A stretch of DNA of 6,097 nucleotides. It comes from Thermoanaerobaculia bacterium (GTDB lineage: Bacteria; Acidobacteriota; Thermoanaerobaculia; UBA5066). The translations under genes were made by a program, and so were the position numbers. The number at the start of each line of letters is the position of its first letter. Within the stretch, counting starts at the first letter, position 1. The stretch spans positions 1 to 6,097 of the forward strand of contig JAGOBQ010000271.1 in NCBI GenBank assembly GCA_017999215.1. Direction: 5' to 3'. Below, piece after piece: positions 4,809 through 6,097 of the stretch. The notes below the pieces were generated by a model. It ran no database searches and was not told where the DNA came from. It saw only the letters and a list, made by a program, of their open reading frames with translations.

Positions 4809-5846
4809 ATGAAAGCGGCTCTTCTGACGTCCCACGGCGGCAACGAGGTTCTCTCCGTCGGGTCGCTCCCGGACCCGGCTCCCGGCCCCGGCGAGGTCCT
4901 CGTGAAGATCTCGGCGGCGGCTCTCAACCGGCTCGACCTCTTCGTGAGGAACGGGATGCCGGGCGTCCCGGTCGCGTTCCCTCACGTTCCCGGGGCCGAC
5001 GGCTGCGGGACGATCGAGGCGCTCGGCGAAGGGGTGCGGGACGTCGCGGTCGGGGAGCGGGTCGTCCTGCAGCCCGGCCTGGCGTGCGGAAGCTGCGAGT
5101 TCTGCCGGGACGGCGAGCGGAGCCTCTGCGTCGACTACGGCATCCTCGGAGAGCACGGACCCGGGACGCTCGCGGAGCGGATCGCCGTGCCGCGCGCGAA
5201 CGTCTGGAAGGCGCCGGCCCACCTGACCGACGAGGAGGCGGCGGCGTTCCCGCTCGCCGCGATGACGGCCTGGCGGATGCTCGTGACGCGGGCGGCGCTC
5301 CGGCCGGGGGAGAGCGTCCTGATCCACGGAATCGGCGGCGGGGTCTCGGCCTACGCCCTCCAGGTCGCGAGGCTCGCCGGGGCGTCGCTCGTCATCGCGA
5401 CGTCGGGCGACGAGAGGAAGCTCGAGAAGGCGAAGGCGCTCGGGGCCGACGTCGTCCTCGACTACCGCGCGACGGACGTCGGGAAGAAGGTCCGCGAGCT
5501 GACCGGCAAGCGCGGCGTCGACGTCGTCGTCGACTCGGTCGGCGCCGCCACCTGGCGCGCGTCGCTCACGGCGGCCGCGAAGAAGGGGCGGATCGTCACC
5601 TGCGGGGCGACGAGCGGCCCGAACCCCGAGGAGGAGATCCGGATCATCTTCTGGAAGCAGCTCTCGATCCTCGGCTCGACGATGGGGACCGACGCGGAGT
5701 TCGCGGCTCTCCTGAGGGCCGTGGAGGGACGGCGAATCGTCCCGGTCGTCGACGAGGTCTTCCCTCTCGAGGACGTCCGAGCGGCCTACGAGCGCCTCGA
5801 GTCGGGAGCGGGCTTCGGGAAGGTCGTCGTTCGGGTCGCGGCGTAG
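4809..5846 (+). CDS. MDR-superfamily zinc-binding-type alcohol dehydrogenase / quinone oxidoreductase-like protein
   Basis: Predicted 345 residues, ATG to TAG (5844-5846), a typical length for medium-chain dehydrogenase/reductases. The N-terminal GroES-like catalytic domain (about 1-130) begins MKAALLT and contains PGEVLVKI and the GADGCGTIEALG motif (62-73). A structural-zinc lobe has C93, C96, C99 and C107 in exact C-x2-C-x2-C-x7-C spacing. The cofactor domain (about 165-300) has the dinucleotide-binding glycine loop GIGGGVS (174-180) in IHGIGGGVS, followed by the usual KLEKAKALGAD. Catalytic-zinc ligands of classical ADHs seem absent: N40 sits where the first Cys is expected and A63 where the GHE histidine is expected. 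It therefore probably reduces or oxidises its substrate with NAD(P)H without catalytic zinc, like quinone oxidoreductase or enoyl-reductase-like members; substrate unknown. Its good ribosome binding site suggests efficient translation. It converges on the NUDIX-like gene, with six bases between stops. Confidence 0.9.
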   Translation: MKAALLTSHGGNEVLSVGSLPDPAPGPGEVLVKISAAALNRLDLFVRNGMPGVPVAFPHVPGADGCGTIEALGEGVRDVAVGERVVLQPGLACGSCEFCRDGERSLCVDYGILGEHGPGTLAERIAVPRANVWKAPAHLTDEEAAAFPLAAMTAWRMLVTRAALRPGESVLIHGIGGGVSAYALQVARLAGASLVIATSGDERKLEKAKALGADVVLDYRATDVGKKVRELTGKRGVDVVVDSVGAATWRASLTAAAKKGRIVTCGATSGPNPEEEIRIIFWKQLSILGSTMGTDAEFAALLRAVEGRRIVPVVDEVFPLEDVRAAYERLESGAGFGKVVVRVAA

Positions 5847-5852
5847 ACGAGC

Positions 5853-6097
5853 TCAGGGGCGACGTGCGAAGAGGAGGCCGGCCCAGACCTTCGGGTCGAC
5901 GAGGACCCCCTCGCGCGCGCGCCTCTCGAGGTAGGCCTCGGCCTCGGCGAGCGGGACCTCGCGCACCGTGATCTCCTCTCCTTCGACTCCGCCCCCGGGG
6001 CCGACCCGCTCGAGCCCGCGGGCGCGGGAGAGGGTGACGATCTCGGAGGTGCCGCCGGCCGAGGGGGGACCCTCGGCGAGCCGCTCCACCGCCCGCG
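5853..6097 (-). CDS. C-terminal part of a probable NUDIX hydrolase (ADP-ribose pyrophosphatase-like), truncated by window edge
   Basis: The frame reads from the right edge down to the stop at 5855-5853, giving about 80 residues. The real start lies outside; an in-frame GTG at 6089 should not be taken as the start, because the reading frame and family similarity continue past it. The order VERLAEGPPSAGGTSEIVTLSRARGL (written here with its break after PPS), then EGEEITVREVPLAEAEAYL and VLVDPKVWAGLLFARR matches the region after the NUDIX box in ADP-ribose pyrophosphatases: a PG-S-E-like segment, an ARGL strand, a 'V..vpl.ea' segment and a C-terminal helix with D-x-K-x-x-A-G-L-L. Such enzymes cleave ADP-ribose or related nucleoside diphosphates in the cytosol. 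The NUDIX box itself (GX5EX7REUXEEXGU) is not in view, so the catalytic residues cannot be checked. Confidence 0.72.
   Translation of the reverse strand, partial: RAVERLAEGPPSAGGTSEIVTLSRARGLERVGPGGGVEGEEITVREVPLAEAEAYLERRAREGVLVDPKVWAGLLFARRP

Noticed and set aside
4776..5327. N-terminal extension of the YkgJ-type protein to position 5327
   Set aside because: The added sequence is antisense to the oxidoreductase catalytic domain and has no recognisable domain; the Cys cluster normally lies near the N-terminus, as it does from the ATG at 4775.
4724..5971. A 415-codon plus-strand frame overlapping the oxidoreductase
   Set aside because: Arg/Gly-rich off-frame translation without motifs; the overlapping frame from 4809 has a ribosome binding site, zinc cysteines and a Rossmann loop.
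1..6097. CRISPR array, tRNA/rRNA, insertion sequence or toxin-antitoxin pair
   Set aside because: No repeat-spacer pattern, no tRNA-like cloverleaf, no transposase motif and no pair of small co-directional genes were seen; the 39-base period in the kinase gene is protein-level helical repetition with diverged DNA.

Overview
The window is very GC-rich (well over 65% by eye), with strong G/C bias at third codon positions. It holds six protein-coding genes packed almost end to end. Gene content suggests a free-living Gram-negative-type bacterium: a small signal-peptide outer-membrane barrel and a Hanks-type Ser/Thr kinase fused to membrane and solenoid domains. The overall style fits Acidobacteriota or a myxobacterium-like lineage, but that is inference, not proof. 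I saw no rRNA, tRNA, CRISPR, transposase or phage gene.

Layout: (1) 1-818 (+), the C-terminal most of a PLP-dependent threonine dehydratase/serine racemase-family enzyme, cut by the left edge. (2) 822-1412 (-), an exported small beta-barrel protein, tail to tail with gene 1. (3) 1413-1471, a short divergent intergenic region with two perfect inverted repeats and a -10-like box. (4) 1472-4270 (+), the centrepiece: a 932-residue protein with four N-terminal membrane helices, a long helical-repeat domain with a strict 13-residue period, two more ordinary TPR-like units, a low-complexity linker and a complete C-terminal Ser/Thr kinase domain. (5) 4254-4775 (-), a YkgJ-type cysteine-cluster protein whose 3' end overlaps the kinase gene. 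(6) 4809-5846 (+), an MDR-superfamily zinc-type oxidoreductase with a strong ribosome binding site. (7) 5853-6097 (-), the C-terminal part of a probable NUDIX hydrolase, cut by the right edge.

The six genes alternate strand without exception (+ - + - + -), with gaps of 3, 59, -17, 33 and 6 bases. No two neighbours can therefore form an operon, and a shared pathway cannot be inferred from co-transcription. Only two divergent pairs (barrel/kinase and YkgJ/oxidoreductase) could share control regions. The most unusual item is the kinase: its domain order reverses the common PknB order, and its sensor/scaffold region is a regular 13-residue repeat array lying between membrane and kinase. A second point to check is that the first PLP enzyme appears to have glycine where the family's catalytic lysine should be, right at the window edge.
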